Assembly (NCBI GenBank): GCA_947846985.1
Contig: CANTUZ010000002.1
Coordinates: 59,104,563-59,168,562 of the forward strand
Direction: 5' to 3'
Source: Fratercula arctica
Taxonomy: Eukaryota; Chordata; Aves; Charadriiformes; Alcidae
DNA length: 64,000 nucleotides
Shown: positions 12,775 to 24,980 of the stretch, one piece after another
How positions within the stretch are numbered: the stretch's first letter is position 1
How the letters are laid out: the number at the start of each line of letters is the position of its first letter
Notes under the pieces: model-generated
What the model saw: the letters and a program-made list of their open reading frames with translations, nothing else
Told to the model about the DNA's origin: nothing
Database searches by the model: none
Translations under genes and position numbers: made by a program

Positions 12775-13137
12775 TGTATTCTGGATTGGATGGGCTATTG
12801 CACTTCTGCATATCTTACTAATAAAGATGACTATTTTCTGAACAATCTGCTTCTATCTGTAAAGGATAAAGCTAAGCTTTCTCTTACGCAGCCTCCACGG
12901 ACAACTGATCAGAGAATAAATAGGTTGATGTTTAAGGAAGGTTATCCTCAAGAAACCAACGTCCTCTGTTTCTCCCCAGTCTATGTGGGCCCCCTGATGA
13001 CCTCTCCATTTTCCAGGCATAGCTGAACAGATCTGCCCAGTTCATTTGCCTCCCCTGGGCAATAAAGTTTTCCCCGCAATATTCCACATCGGGATTGGTG
13101 ATTTAATCTTTTGTGTGAACAGGCTCCACACCTAACA
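12775..13137 (+). mobile_element. Probable endogenous retrovirus LTR, 3' part secure
   Basis: The segment has LTR-like order on the plus strand. A possible start is TG at 12775, an AATAAATAGG TATA-like box lies near 12915, a poly-A signal AATAAA sits at 13061-13066, and it ends with CACACCTAACA at 13127-13137. The following bases, CTTTTGGCCTG, would suit the start of a primer-binding region but match no tRNA I can name. The wording around the poly-A signal and the terminal CA resembles avian gamma-type ERV LTRs from memory. No second LTR, gag, pol or env follows, so it is a solo or truncated LTR. I found no clear target-site duplication, and the 5' border is the weakest point. Confidence 0.55.
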
Positions 13138-13225
13138 CTTTTGGCCTGAGGAGATCAAGGTTAAGTTGGACTGCTACACTCTGCAAGCTCCTCAGCAACA
13201 CCCCACAGCTAATGCTTCCTGCCAG

Positions 13226-13305
13226 ATGGCCTTGAACATGTCACTTCCACCTGCCTTAGTTTTCTTACCTGGAAAACTGGTAAAATAAGACTAGTGATCT
13301 TCGGA
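13226..13305 (+). repeat. MIR-like ancient SINE fragment
   Basis: The segment follows the tRNA-distal half of the MIR consensus in order: a CTTGGGCAAGTCACTT-like start, then CCTTAGTTTTCTTACCTG, then a GTAAAATAAGACTAGT-like stretch matching the GTAAAATGGGGATAATAATAGT part. MIR/CORE-SINEs are ancient and shared across amniotes, including birds. Divergence is high and only about 80 bases survive. The match is by recall of the consensus, not alignment. Confidence 0.5.
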
Positions 13306-16300
13306 GAAGATCAGCAGTACTATCTAATAGTGACATCTTCTTCTCTTATTACTATTTATATTACCCAGAAAACAACAGGAATATTCTGGCCAGTTGGATT
13401 TTCTCTGTGCTGGCCTGGCCACCTGGAACTGGGGTGGCTGAGAAGGACATAAGTGCTGTGCCTGGATGGGAATGTTTTGATTGCCCTCCTAGAAACGGCT
13501 TTGAGTCTGTACTGGGGAAGGTTTGCTGAGAGGTATAAACCACTCAGGCTTTCTGTTCTGAGTCTAGATGGATTATTGGTGAAAACATGTGGCTGCTCAG
13601 GGAGGGGGTGAAAGAATCAGAAAGCAGATTTATATTTGGCAGCTGGAGTTGTATCTGCCAGGGCAAAGGCATAACCTTAGTCTAACACGTACTGTACTTC
13701 CAGATCTGAAGCAGATTTCTGAGTTCTGCCCTCCTCATTGTAGACTTAACTTGATCCTTTGGCTACTGTACAGCAAGAAGACAGTCTCGGGATATGAAAC
13801 AGATAAAGGATCTGGGACAGAAGTTTTCTTCAGATTTTCAGATCAGCTTTCTTGGTTTCTCCCAGCCACTGCTGTGTTGTCTGCAGTTTCTGAATGTTTC
13901 TTCTCAGAAATGCCCCCAGGAAAAGTACCAGATAAATGCATGTTACTTTTATGTTGATTTATTGCGATTTTTTTTTTTTTTTTCCCAAAAGAAATACCAC
14001 TTGCTGCCTGGCATCAAGTCCTGTGCTTCTGAACATCAAAAGTTCTACTTTAGCCTTCCAGCTTCAGCAGCTGAAAATAACATCGGATAGGAAGACGACT
14101 GAGCAGGCAGGTGCAGCAACAAAAATGTAGCTCCACTTTCTCTACTGGCAATGTTTTATGTCTCCATGATTTTTGTATTCTTTCTAATTTCTCTGTGCAT
14201 TATTCTTAGCACATCTAAAAAATTAGGGGGGAAGGTGTGAGTGCTTACTATCATCTCCAATTTTTAGTGGTAACTGTCAAATGTGGAACCCAGCTCTGCT
14301 AGCAGTGTGTGAGCAAGCCCCTCTTTGCTAAACCCATTATTTTCAGTTGGCTTTCCCCCTTTCATTTTTTCCTTTGCTTCTGGCCCAGATGCAGCTACAA
14401 GCACGCATGGAGCCAGACTAGCTATTCTGTCTTTTTCCAGCTGCGATGCAGGAAGAGGTCTCCTCAGTAAGAAACCTTTAGATTATCTCTACTTAATTTG
14501 GAATAACAGAAAAAAAAAAATAAAATGCTGAGGAGGGTGAGGGCTTCTAATGTAAAGCAACCCTGACCTCCAAAGCCTTTCTACAAAAGGTGCTGCTGTT
14601 AAGTCTGCTTGTCATGATGGTGGTGAAGACTGCAAATTTCCCTCCTTGAGAAACTTCCACATCTTCCAAGAAAGAGAATAGGTCAAAACCAAGTCATTCT
14701 CTTCACTTTAGGCTATCAGTTGCCACTCTTGAAGCTGTAACACAACACCAGATATTTTTGGAAAGTTTTCAGTGCTCCTGAAACTACTGTAGGATTCCTG
14801 CCACAGGGTAGTTTTGTGTTTAGCTCCCTGTCAGAGATTCCTGGTCACCAGCCCTCTGAAAATTGCAGCTTCCATATGAACCTGTCAGGCTAAGAAAGGC
14901 TGATGGCTACCAGCAGGCATAGCTGCTGATAGGCAAAGAAAGACCTTGAATATCCGAGAGGTTAATGGGTGTGCTAACCACCATAAAAAGCATTTTAGCC
15001 TCGTACAGAGCAGGATAGGTGAAACGGCAGGAACATTATCCAGAGCTTTAGAGCAGGATGAACAGAAGCTGAGCCACAGGATCCGTGGGTTTCTGGGGCT
15101 GGGGCTGCAATGCGGCAGCTATGCTTTTGAGTTTTGTCTGTTGGGAAGAAACAAACAAGCAAGAAACCACTAGCAGGAAAAGCCAGGAAAACAAGGAGAA
15201 AAATCGAGATGCATTGGTACGATGATGGTCAGAGGGAGCCAGAAAACTGAGCCAGCTTGGAGTGCTGGAAAAAGAAATTGCCTCTTATTTATTTTTATTG
15301 TGTTGAAGGAAACAAAAATTTGTATACAATCCCTAAAAAGAAGAAGGACTGCATGCAAGAAATACTTGGCTACATCATGACTTTCTCTTTCTAACAGAAA
15401 CAAGTCAGCAAGACCCTGAATATTGGATAATCATTCATGCTAACATGTTTGGGGTGGATTAATGAAGAATGTGTTCATTGTGTTATATTGTGTTACATTG
15501 TGTTTTCTACCTTTTTTGATTTCGAAAAGTTCCCAGCGAAGGCATTGACCCTAGTATAATGAATTTAAGACTACCAATAATATGTTTGTTTTTCTTAGTG
15601 TTTGCAGATCCTTAGAGAGATCCCCAGACTTTCTAAACATCTGTGACTGGGAGACAAAAATAAACAAGGTATGTTTGTGATCAGCTTCTATCAAATGTCT
15701 TTCCACCTGCATTTCAATAACACTTATTGAAAACTTCTTAATTTGTAAGTAGAGTGACAAAGCTAGCTTTACCTGATATTTCCATTTTTTAATATATCTG
15801 TTTGTAGTTTAGCACAGCACTTTTTTTTTTATTCCATTACAGAAATTTCTTAGGCAACTCTTGCTTTACACATTGGAAACAATGCATCAGAACATGTGTG
15901 AAGATGACTTCACATGGCTCAGAGAAGTTGACACCACCGCATCCTCACGAAAGCAAAGGCAACAAAAGTTAATGATATTTATCTCCTGCTTTCACGCAGA
16001 AATACCCCAGAAGACTGCAGAGGCTACATATAGAGGGACCATTTCACCCATCACTGAAATTTATTCACCTCTGTATCATCTCTGTGCTTTGCAATGCTCC
16101 CATTATGTGCATTAATGGACCAATAAAACATTCCTTGGTATGCTTTAATACTACAGAATATTTCTTCTTATGGTAGGTCCCAACTGACTGAAATGAGTCA
16201 TCTTGCTATTCCTTTTGAATGTTTCAAGATGTTTATTTTTACTTTTGACACATTTCAGCATAAGCTGCTCAGGCAGATATCTCAGCTTGTGAGCATCTTG

Positions 16301-17854
16301 CAGATAACAGCTTGCTTCTTTCGTTCTATAAAATAGCCAGGTCACTAACAGCTGTGCATCCCGACGATCACAAAGGAAATGCTTTCTTATGAAGTATGTC
16401 TGAGAATACTTTAAAAATAACACTGAGATTACTCCATATCCCAGGCATATTTGAACTTGATTCACTATACCATATCTTTAATCATTCCCTTGACAGAGAA
16501 GGATTTAAACATTTTGTCATATCAATGATCTCTGCAGAAAAGGGGGAAAACATATTGACCTGATCCGGTTCCTATGATGTATATGATTTTAAGTTCAAGC
16601 AGATGAACAGTTCCACTTAAATCAAAGAACCCATTCATGCTTAATTTTCAGCATGTGTTTTGAAAGCTTTGAGTGGGACTATAATCTTCAGACATTTCTT
16701 TCACTGTCAGCTTTTCCCCTGTGGTGTTGGATTATAAAACAACTAGAGATTAGCTCTTTGTGCTGAGGTTGGATTCTGCTGCCCTTGCAGACTCTGAGCA
16801 ACCCTTTCTCTGGTGAGGAATTCATAGAAATCAGTAAGGTCAAGTGGTAGTCAACCTTGAAACTCTTTAATTACCATTTTCAAAGCTTTCCAGGCTGGTA
16901 AACAGGCTGCTGAGAAAATATTAACCCTTGCAGACTTTCAAGGGTGCAAGAATAAATTTTCTTGAGACAGAGTTTTTGTATGGCATAGGCTGGAAAAATA
17001 AACATGATCTCCTTTGTAAATTTTAATGTCACTTAAAAACATGCATTGAACATACTGAGAAAATTTAGGAGGAACCCCTTCACTTCCAATTTATGTCTTC
17101 TCAGCACTTAATATAGCTAATAGTGAGCTATAATCATGGATGGCTACAAGTTCTCAGTGTCTTGAAGCTTTCAGGATACTTAGCAGGACCTGGTTGCTGT
17201 TAGACTCTGAACTAAGGCAGACATTGGCAGCTGTTACTTGCTTCTTCACTGTTGTTGCCTGTCTTCTCTGAGGTTGCTGCCTGAGAGGTACACACTGGCC
17301 CTTGCTCTTGCTGTGTTCAGACACTCCTTTGCTTTGTCAGTCTTGGATCTACCTGGCATTCCTGAAACATTACAGCTCCTCTGTCCCTTTAAAGGTCCAT
17401 TATTAATTGAATCATGGATTTCCATGTTCCTTTTGCTTTAGTTTCCTCTCTTTGACATATTTTGGATCTCCTTTACTTGCCCCAGTGATTTTAATTTACT
17501 CTTTTAATTACAGAATTTGTGCTGCTGCTGTCCCTTCCTTCCCTTCACTAGTCCCTTCACAGAACATCAGCTAACCTAAATCAGAATAGCTCTCCTGATC
17601 ACAAAATGCTTTTTCTGGAATACTGCTGCCTGGTAGGAGGCTGTGGACCATATACACTGGTGCACGCGTCTCTGGGAAAACAGTGCAGCATCCAGCAGTT
17701 TGTGGCAGTTTGGCTTCCAAGAGATGCTGTAACAAGTATGACCAGAAATGAGTAGGACATAGCAGCCCTGATACTTTTTTTCAACCCCACTTTGGCCTCC
17801 CCCCACCTTCCCTCAGTTCTCTAACCTTCATCTTTGTTGTAATTTCTACACAGA
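13306..17854. other. Unique stretch, no recognisable gene
   Basis: There are no recognised genes. Open frames at 13589-13957 (122 codons, plus) and 16151-16465 (104 codons, minus) have no domain I know. A T-rich run lies at 13969-13983. A short 10-bp tandem repeat at 15477-15506 is listed separately. A GC-richer patch around 15050-15130 carries no recognisable motif. Confidence 0.55.
15477..15506 (+). repeat. Three-copy 10-bp tandem repeat
   Basis: ATTGTGTTAT, ATTGTGTTAC and ATTGTGTTTT follow each other without gaps. It is a small slippage repeat with the first eight bases of each unit unchanged. Confidence 0.9.
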
Positions 17855-18080
17855 CTCGTAAAGCACGGGATTGTTCAGGTTTGAAGGGGCCTTCTCCTGC
17901 CCAAAGCAGGGACAGCTCTGGGACCAGAATGGGTCGCCCAGGGCTTTTTCCAGTTGAGTCTTAAAAACCTCCAAGGATGGAGACTGTGCAACACCTCTTG
18001 GCACCACCTTCCAATGCTTAACAGCATCTTTCTATATCATCTTTCTGGCTTGTTGTCAGGATCTTGGTGTGCTTTGCTAC
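17855..18080 (-). mobile_element. CR1 LINE 3' fragment, older copy
   Basis: Read on the minus strand, this matches the 3' untranslated end of CR1, in degenerate form. Recognisable words on the plus strand are TTCAGGTTTGAAGGGGCCTT, CTCCTGCCCAAAGCAGGGAC, GGGCTTTTTCCAGTTGAGTC and CCAAGGATGGAGACTGTGC. The 3' end lies at about 17855. The copy is truncated at its 5' side and fades near 18080. Its wording differs from the neighbouring CR1 at 18183, so it is a different subfamily and probably older. CR1 is the dominant LINE of birds. Confidence 0.8.
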
Positions 18081-18182
18081 TATTAATTCCCTTGCTTGGT
18101 ATTTATGTGGCAGCCTTAGTGTATAGTGATATAGTGTATAGGGAAATATTCTAAGCAGTACCTGACCTCTGCTAGTATTGAA

Positions 18183-18716
18183 ATCATAGAATCACAGAAT
18201 CACAGAACGGCTCGGGTTGGAAGGGACCTTAAAGATCATCTAATTCCAACCCCCTGGCCATGGGCAGGGACACCTCCCACTAGACCAGGCTGCTCAAAGC
18301 CCCATCCAGCCTGGCCTTGAACACTTCCAGGGATGGGGCATCCACAGCTTCTCTGGGAAACCTGTTCCAGCACCTCACCGCTCTCACAGTAAAGAATTTC
18401 TTCCTAACATCTCATCTAAATCTACCCTCTTTCAGTTTAAAACCGTTACCCCTCATCCTATCACTACACTCCCTGCTCAAGAGTCCCTCCCCATCTTTCC
18501 TGTAGGCCCCCTTTAGGTACTGGAAGGTTGCTCTAAAGTCTCCCCAGAGTCTTCTCTTCTCCAGGCTGAACAACTCCAGCTCTCTCAGCCTGTCCTCACA
18601 GGAGAGGTGCTCGAGCGCTCTGATCATCTTCGTGGCCCTCCACTGGACCCGTTCCAACAGGTCCACGCCCTTCTTGTGCTGAGGACTCCAGAGCTGCATG
18701 CAGTAGTCAAAGACAT
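18183..18716 (-). mobile_element. CR1 LINE 3' end with C-terminal ORF2 piece
   Basis: This is a well-preserved, 5'-truncated CR1 on the minus strand. The 3' end at 18183 reads as repeats of ATTCTGTG/ATTCTATG on the minus strand, the hallmark CR1 tail. The 3' UTR follows, then the end of ORF2: the minus-strand frame 18412-18699 contains GVDLLERVQWRATKM and EDRLRELELFSLEKRR, typical of the region after the CR1 reverse transcriptase. It stops at about 18716, where unrelated sequence begins. No target-site duplication is obvious, as usual for CR1. It is preserved better than the other three CR1 fragments here. Confidence 0.93.
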
Positions 18717-20647
18717 TATTCCTGGATTAAGGGTGTATCCATTGTAAAGAAAGGAAATGTAGTCTGGACCTGAAGTAGTTTCTGCTATTACCCAGCTAGG
18801 TACCTAAAGTATGTCTCAATTTTCTCTGCATAATTTGTTAGCCTGATGTAGAATTGCTGATGTTTCCTTTTCATTTAAAAAACAATAAAGACTGAAATTT
18901 TCAAGATGCATGAATGTAGTTTTTAAAAGAGACATTAATAAACATTTTTCTACATCTAGTGATGGATAAAAATATTTCTAAGCTTGGACCAGCATTTATT
19001 TAATTAAATATTAATTATCTTCTACTATTTCCAGCCAAATAATCAGCTACACATGAGAAGGAAAAGAGAGAGCACTTTAGAGTCATGAGGCACTCCAACA
19101 TTTTTAAGGAACATTTTGATAAAAATAGAAAGAAAAAGAAAACATCATTTTAATAATGGCAAGGATGACCTTAACATTTTGGATGCTGAGATTGTCTTAG
19201 TCTACTTCCTTCTGTGAAGTAATATCTATTCTAGTGATCATTTGAATTTGCAAAGAGAAATAAAATAGTAGGGCAATGCAAGTTGGATTGAGGACAGATT
19301 TTTTTGTAAGAGTTTGTGTTTTAACACTTTCAGCTGTGTTCAACAGCTGACTACTGGAGTTATCTCACTGGACCTTAACTTGTAGCAATGTAATGTACTA
19401 TTGTTTCAAAGTGATGAAGCAGCGTATTCAGTAAGCCTCTCGCTAGAACTGTGTAGCTTCACAGTACTCAAATTTATTTCGGTCTGACTGTAGGAAAGCA
19501 AATGCATTAGAACATAACTTCAGAAGGATTTTCTAAAATACAGTGAGACAAATTTTGCCACTTTTACTTACTTTAAGCAGTATCTTGAATGAAGGTGGCA
19601 GGAAATGGCCATGTAGTACAGCTGTATTAACTAGTTATTTATCTGATTTCTGGCATTATTGTTCACATTTTCCCCTACTCTGTCAAGCTTTTATAGTAAA
19701 TGATTTTGAGTCATTTACTAACATCCAACTTCCTGACTTTCAGAGTCATTATGTCTTTATTGTAGTTGCAGTAATGCATAGTGCCTCTAAATTTACAAGG
19801 CTAGATAGCAGTGTCTCAGATCCCCTTTTAATCACCAATAGTCAGTCTGGCAGAGTAGCTTCTGAAGGCGCTTTATTGGCAAAAAGTGACATTTTAACAC
19901 CTCTTCATCTTATTGCCCTGTTCCCCTCCTTTTGCCTGCAGAGCTAACTGGAGGTCTTTTTCGGATGTTATTATTGTAGTAACTTTTAAAATAAATAAAT
20001 AACCCAAATTATTCCAGGAAGTGCCTGCATTTTCATCCTAATCAAAAATCCTATGGCAACTTGTTAGAACAAAGCTTTGTTTCTTATCCTGCAGCACATC
20101 TATGTCGTCTGGCATGGTTTCTGATTCTGTGAGGTTGATTTTGAGCCTTGGTTTTGGTGCGAGTTGGTTGTTTTATCAGTACTTGAGATTGTAGCCTTTT
20201 CTGTTTTCCTTCAGTGGGCTTTGTCTCAAGCCCTGGAAGAAAGACCAACAATGCCCCTTATGCTTAGAGACCGCAATGTCAGTTTACAATGCCAAATGCA
20301 TTATTTTTAGTCAATGCAGATGACAACTAGTTATAGAATCAGAAAACAAGTGCCCCCTTAAAAGATAAACGCTATGGAAAAAGATGTGCATAGCCTGTGC
20401 ATGTTACCATGGCAATTTTCCACACACCCCTTGTCGAGTCCTAGAGAGGCACCAGGATGGGACTGCATCTCCCACCTCCCCTCACCATCACCTCTCTGGC
20501 TGATGACAAGCAGTAGGGAGGGGAGCGAGTCCCTGTGGTGCCCCTGGTACGCGAACACAGAATCAAGCCCTGGGGAGCGCAGCCTCACGGGTTCCTCATG
20601 GCAGGATCGGCTGCACCTGTGCCATTCCTAGCATGTCCCTCTCACCT
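18717..20647. other. Unique stretch, no recognisable gene
   Basis: No gene or repeat family is recognised. The longest open frame is 134 codons on the plus strand (19543-19947), without any motif I know. A GC-richer patch at 20355-20640 gives overlapping open frames on both strands, which is a sign of composition rather than coding. Confidence 0.55.
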
Positions 20648-20775
20648 CTTCCTGAAGACTACCAGTAGCAGTGAGTCCAAAATTTCTCCACTGAATTTAA
20701 TCAATTAGAAACTTCCTGAAGACTTCCAGTAGCAGTGAGCCCAAAATTTCTCCACAGAATCTAATCAATTAGAAG
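20648..20775 (+). repeat. Two-copy 64-bp tandem duplication
   Basis: The first copy runs 20648-20711 and the second 20712-20775. Both begin CTTCCTGAAGACT and end AATCAATTAGAA plus two bases. They differ at only a few positions, so the duplication is fairly recent. A five-base start of a third copy (CTTCC) follows at 20776. The unit is not a recognised transposon. Confidence 0.93.
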
Positions 20776-21203
20776 CTTCCTTTCTGTTCTCTAACCTAAA
20801 TCTCCCTTTCATCAATGTAGACATTATTATGTTGTCCATTCATTAAGGGAGGTGAAATCCACCTGCCAAGTTCAGTCCTTAGAGGAGGATGAGATAATGT
20901 AGTGACAACTCCCCTAAAGGCATATCTAAATGACTACAAATATGCCATAACCTATGTCCATCAGCTGCCCAGAGAAAATCTCTGCTGCTTTGTGCTCAGC
21001 CTCTTCCTATTTAGTAGAATTGAATGAGATTCATCTACTTTTTCAAGGCTTCACAACTCCTGGCGAAAGGGGTTCAGCAAGTCTGAAACATTAAAACTAT
21101 ATTCAGGAGATGAACTCCAAGAAATACCAGATATCACATGGGATGGATAGTTCCTATGTCGTTCTGAAGAATAAAAAAAGACTGTGGGTGCACTAAGCTT
21201 TTA

Positions 21204-21221
21204 AAATAAATAAATAAATAA
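21204..21221 (+). repeat. (AAAT)n microsatellite
   Basis: About four and a half AAAT units, followed at 21238-21256 by an alternating AT stretch. It is a simple slippage repeat. Confidence 0.9.
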
Positions 21222-23509
21222 GGTCCAAATAAAAAGAAATATATATACATATATAATTTTTGATCTTACAGTTGGAGCCAGCCATGTTTTTTGTGGCCCA
21301 GAAAGCTGCTGTCTGGGCCTTTTTGTGGGATCTACTTCATAGAGCGATTTCCAAACTTGAAGTTGCATTTCTGTGAGTGTACGTCAATGCACTGCATGTA
21401 CGAAATCTTGGAAAAACACCAGCACAAGAAGAAAGTCTGCATTAAAAATATTCAAAAAGTGAATCTGACAAATGCAGTATGTAAAGTTAGGAACCCTTTA
21501 ACTCACACTCTATTTCATCCTTAAAGAATGAAGCATCACAGTAGAGAAGCTTTATGGGAAGCAGTTTTAAGCTGGCACTGATGTTTTACTATCTGGAAAT
21601 CAATTTCAACCTTAGACAGTGGAGCTTCCAATTTTAGTGTCTGCTGCTGATATAGATACGAGATCCCGACATATGAGTTGGGCCTACAAGTACTCATGCA
21701 AGTGGTTAACTTCATGTTTTGTCATGATGACCAACAGTATCAGTGAGATGTTACTTTGTGGACAAGTCCTAGAAAGACGGGCATCATGTTGAACACCTTT
21801 AGTGAGGAGATAAGCCTTTCCCAGCCCAAAATGAATGAGCAACTGATTCACTGATCTCATTTTTTATATATATACATATTTAAAGAACAAGTCTTGAAGC
21901 TTGCTGAGAATGCATGGAGCTGGACAAGTTTATTGCTGTGGATTCATAGGCACAAGCTGAATAGTTGGAATTTCCAGATTTGCTCAACAATTTTGACAAA
22001 ACTACTTTATTCCCTAAAGCATGTAGTGTTCATTCTGTTTTTTCAGCAAAGTACAAATATTGATTATGAGATAGCATGTACACAAAAATCCTTCAACAAA
22101 ACAAAAAAAACCCAACAATAAAACAAAAAGTCTGTCAGTTTAAGTTTACCAGAGGGTCAGTACAAGGAATTTTGGAGTCCTCATTATCTGAGCTCCACGC
22201 ACAGAGGTTAATTCAACTTGACCCATTGACTGACAGAGTGATAAATTGATTTAAGATGTAGTTCCATTATGTGCTTTCTTCTCTGCTGAATCTAGCATAG
22301 GATTGTGCTTTCACCTGTATCTCCCATGGAAGTGACTTCTCCCCATTTTTGGAGTGCAATTCTCTGTTTCTTCAGCTGAATGACAACTGCTAGAGGGACC
22401 ACTGGATCGCTGGGTCAGAAGTAACCCTGCAAATCACAGCTTTTACTCTTCTTGCATCATTGCACTGGTTCCCCACTGTGGAGCTTAGGCCTCCAAGCAC
22501 CGCAAAGGCCCACCTGCAGGGAGGGTGAAACGCAGCTCTGGGACCTTCAGACCTTCTTATGGCAGCTTCATCAGGGGAAATGGTGGAAACGTACCCCTAT
22601 GTCACCCCCTCAGGGTGCAGTCAGGCTAGACAGCTGACCTCATCCTACAGTTTCCTCCTTTTGAATAGCACAGTCCTTCTCCCTGCTCCTTGGATCCACC
22701 ACCATAGCTTCTTGCCTTCCCTGCCTGTCCTCCGTCCTCCAGTCCCACCTGCCGGATCCCAGCATCTCTCCTGTCTTTGCTCTGAAATTTATCTATCTGT
22801 ACAGCAAACCGATGCAACCAGCCAGCCTGGCAAGCTCACTCACTCTTCCTCTGCTGGGCTGGATCTCTGCCACATCAGTGATTATGCCCTGAGGCGGTGC
22901 TTTCAGGGACATTTGCTAGGGAAACACTGCTGGCTTGGGCATTTCTTTTGACAAGAGTGGCTTCCCTGCTCCTGTGCCATGCCTGTTGCTATGTTGGTCC
23001 CGCTGTTTACTGGGCATCATATGAAACCATGACGACAAACAAACTAGAGAAAGAAACCTCCCTTTTCTTTACAGTTATTTTAGCCAGAACACTTCACTGC
23101 TATTGCATCTCACAGTCCTGCAAGCAGCTGAACCATGGGACAGAAATTACCGAAGGCCGCTAAGAGCTGCCAAAGAGAAATGTCACAGGAGCCACAGCCT
23201 CAGACTGACGCTGAATAGTAGGTTGTGGTTTTTTGGTTGCTTTTTTCTTTTTCTTCTTAAAGTTTTTGTTTTGGACTTTATGTTACGTCATCTCATTTTG
23301 TAAAATCTTCCTTTATTTAGAACTATCAAGGATTTGTCATCAATCAAATTTGGAAGAGCCAGGCAGTACCTTTTCTTAAAGCTGTGAAAATAAGCCAACA
23401 ATTTCCTTCCTGAGTTTTCTAGGCCTGTTAGTATCTATGCTGTGTCAGTTAATGAACTGTTTAAATTATACAGTGACTCTTATTCTTGCTCACTGTATGC
23501 CTTGTGGGT

Positions 23510-23553
23510 TTATCAACCTAACGGCTTCAGGTTATCAACCTAAAACCTTCAGG
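23510..23553 (+). repeat. Two-copy 22-bp tandem repeat
   Basis: TTATCAACCTAACGGCTTCAGG at 23510-23531 is followed by a near copy at 23532-23553, which differs mainly in the middle (AACGGC versus AAAACC). Confidence 0.88.
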
Positions 23554-24966
23554 TTTTGAGAGTTCAGTCCTGACCTTTAACTAGATGACTGCTACAGGAT
23601 TTATGCTACAGTTTTATGTTTTGTCATATAAACTGACAATTCAGCAGATAGCCCCAAGCTATCACAAGTACAAATGACTTGGATGTGGGGTTCACAGGAA
23701 GGGAGAGAGGATGTGGGATTTAAGAGGAGAACTAACATGCTTCCTCTTCTCTCTCCAGCAAGCACCCTTCCCTAAACATAGTGCAAACAAAATTGGGTGG
23801 ATAGGGAAGATTATGTCCCTAGCAAGATTCACCATGACATAGTGTCATGATGAATTATTGTAGAGGAATTGCAGCCAGATAATATGCAATTAGTCATTAG
23901 TATTACCGAATATGTTGTCAAGGTTCCTTCGTTCTTGCAAGTTGGGAAAACAATCGGCTGGCCACCAGAGAACAAGCAAACAGTTCCCCGACACCTTCTT
24001 CCTCATTCCACATCTCCCCTCCCACCTGCTGTCAGTTCTTCTCTCTGATTGCTCCGATGTCCTTTTTGATGAGGACATAATAATAACACAATAATAACAG
24101 CAAGGGTGCTAACCTACTTTACTTCGAAATATTAAAGTCACAGAGCATTGCCACGGTGCCAGCCGTCACATGCCAGTCAGGCAGTGGGGTACAGCAGAAT
24201 GAGAGGGAGTGCACTTGCAAAATTTTCTTTGGTTTTTGCTTCGCTCTTTTCATTTGAGAGTAGGAAGGCAGCAGAGAAGAAGAGATTGTTTAGAGATGAA
24301 GAGGAAAGAGCAACCAGTTGAAACCATCGGCATAAACTGTTCCAAGCTGGCACTGCTTTCTGTTTCGTGTGGATTACTTGCGGAGTGTTTCGGAGCACAC
24401 CTCTGAGGTTGATGAGATGCAGTAACAGCAAAGAAATTGGAACCCAAACTCCTCCCCCAGGGAATGAATGAAAAATGAATTCCATGGCTACAAGCTTGCA
24501 TGACTTACGCCTGATGGAGGGGCTTATTCTTTTATAGCTATAGCTGTTGTTTTGCCCATTTAGGAATCTCCTTTAGGAAGAATACAGCAGTAGAGCTAGC
24601 AAGCTGCAAACTTTACATTAATGGCTGGCAATTCTTCTTATTTCTTTAAAAATCAGAAAATATCTGTACCCTATTTAGTGAAATTTGCTCATTTTAAATG
24701 GAAAAATAAAAGCTTGTATGTCTGTTCTGTGTACTGTCACAAGACAGATACGTTTAGGAACATAAAACAAAAAAGCTCAAAAGAGGTCATTCAACAGAAA
24801 TCAAACATTTTGTATTGCTTTTAAATACGTGGGCTAAGCCAGGGAAGTTTTGGAATGAAACATCATTACAACACAGGTCAGAGTGATCGGTCACTAAAAC
24901 ATTGCCCTCAATCTGAATTTCTTGACAATGTAAGGTACTGTTTAGACCTGATGTATCCAGCCCTCT

Positions 24967-24980
24967 CACACACACACACA
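24967..24980 (+). repeat. (CA)7 microsatellite
   Basis: Seven uninterrupted CA units. It may be length-variable between individuals. Confidence 0.9.

Noticed and set aside
18412..18699. 95-codon minus frame considered as a gene
   Set aside because: Its residues are the C-terminal part of CR1 ORF2. It belongs to the LINE fragment.
19570..19620. Minus-strand segment ending in AAA|GTAAGT, considered as an exon
   Set aside because: Two frames are open, the acceptor lacks a pyrimidine tract, and its phase cannot be tied to neighbours without inventing exons.
19543..19947. 134-codon plus-strand open frame
   Set aside because: The translation looks like chance composition (Leu/Ser/Phe-rich) and no promoter, splice context or homology is visible.
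21291..21524. Plus-strand 77-codon frame, and a minus-strand segment read as a possible exon near 21248-21290
   Set aside because: Acceptor tracts are poor and two or three frames are open at once, so no frame is preferred.
22452..23163. Cluster of overlapping plus-strand frames up to 130 codons
   Set aside because: Overlapping open frames in several phases of a GC-richer patch, with no domain and no consistent splice borders.
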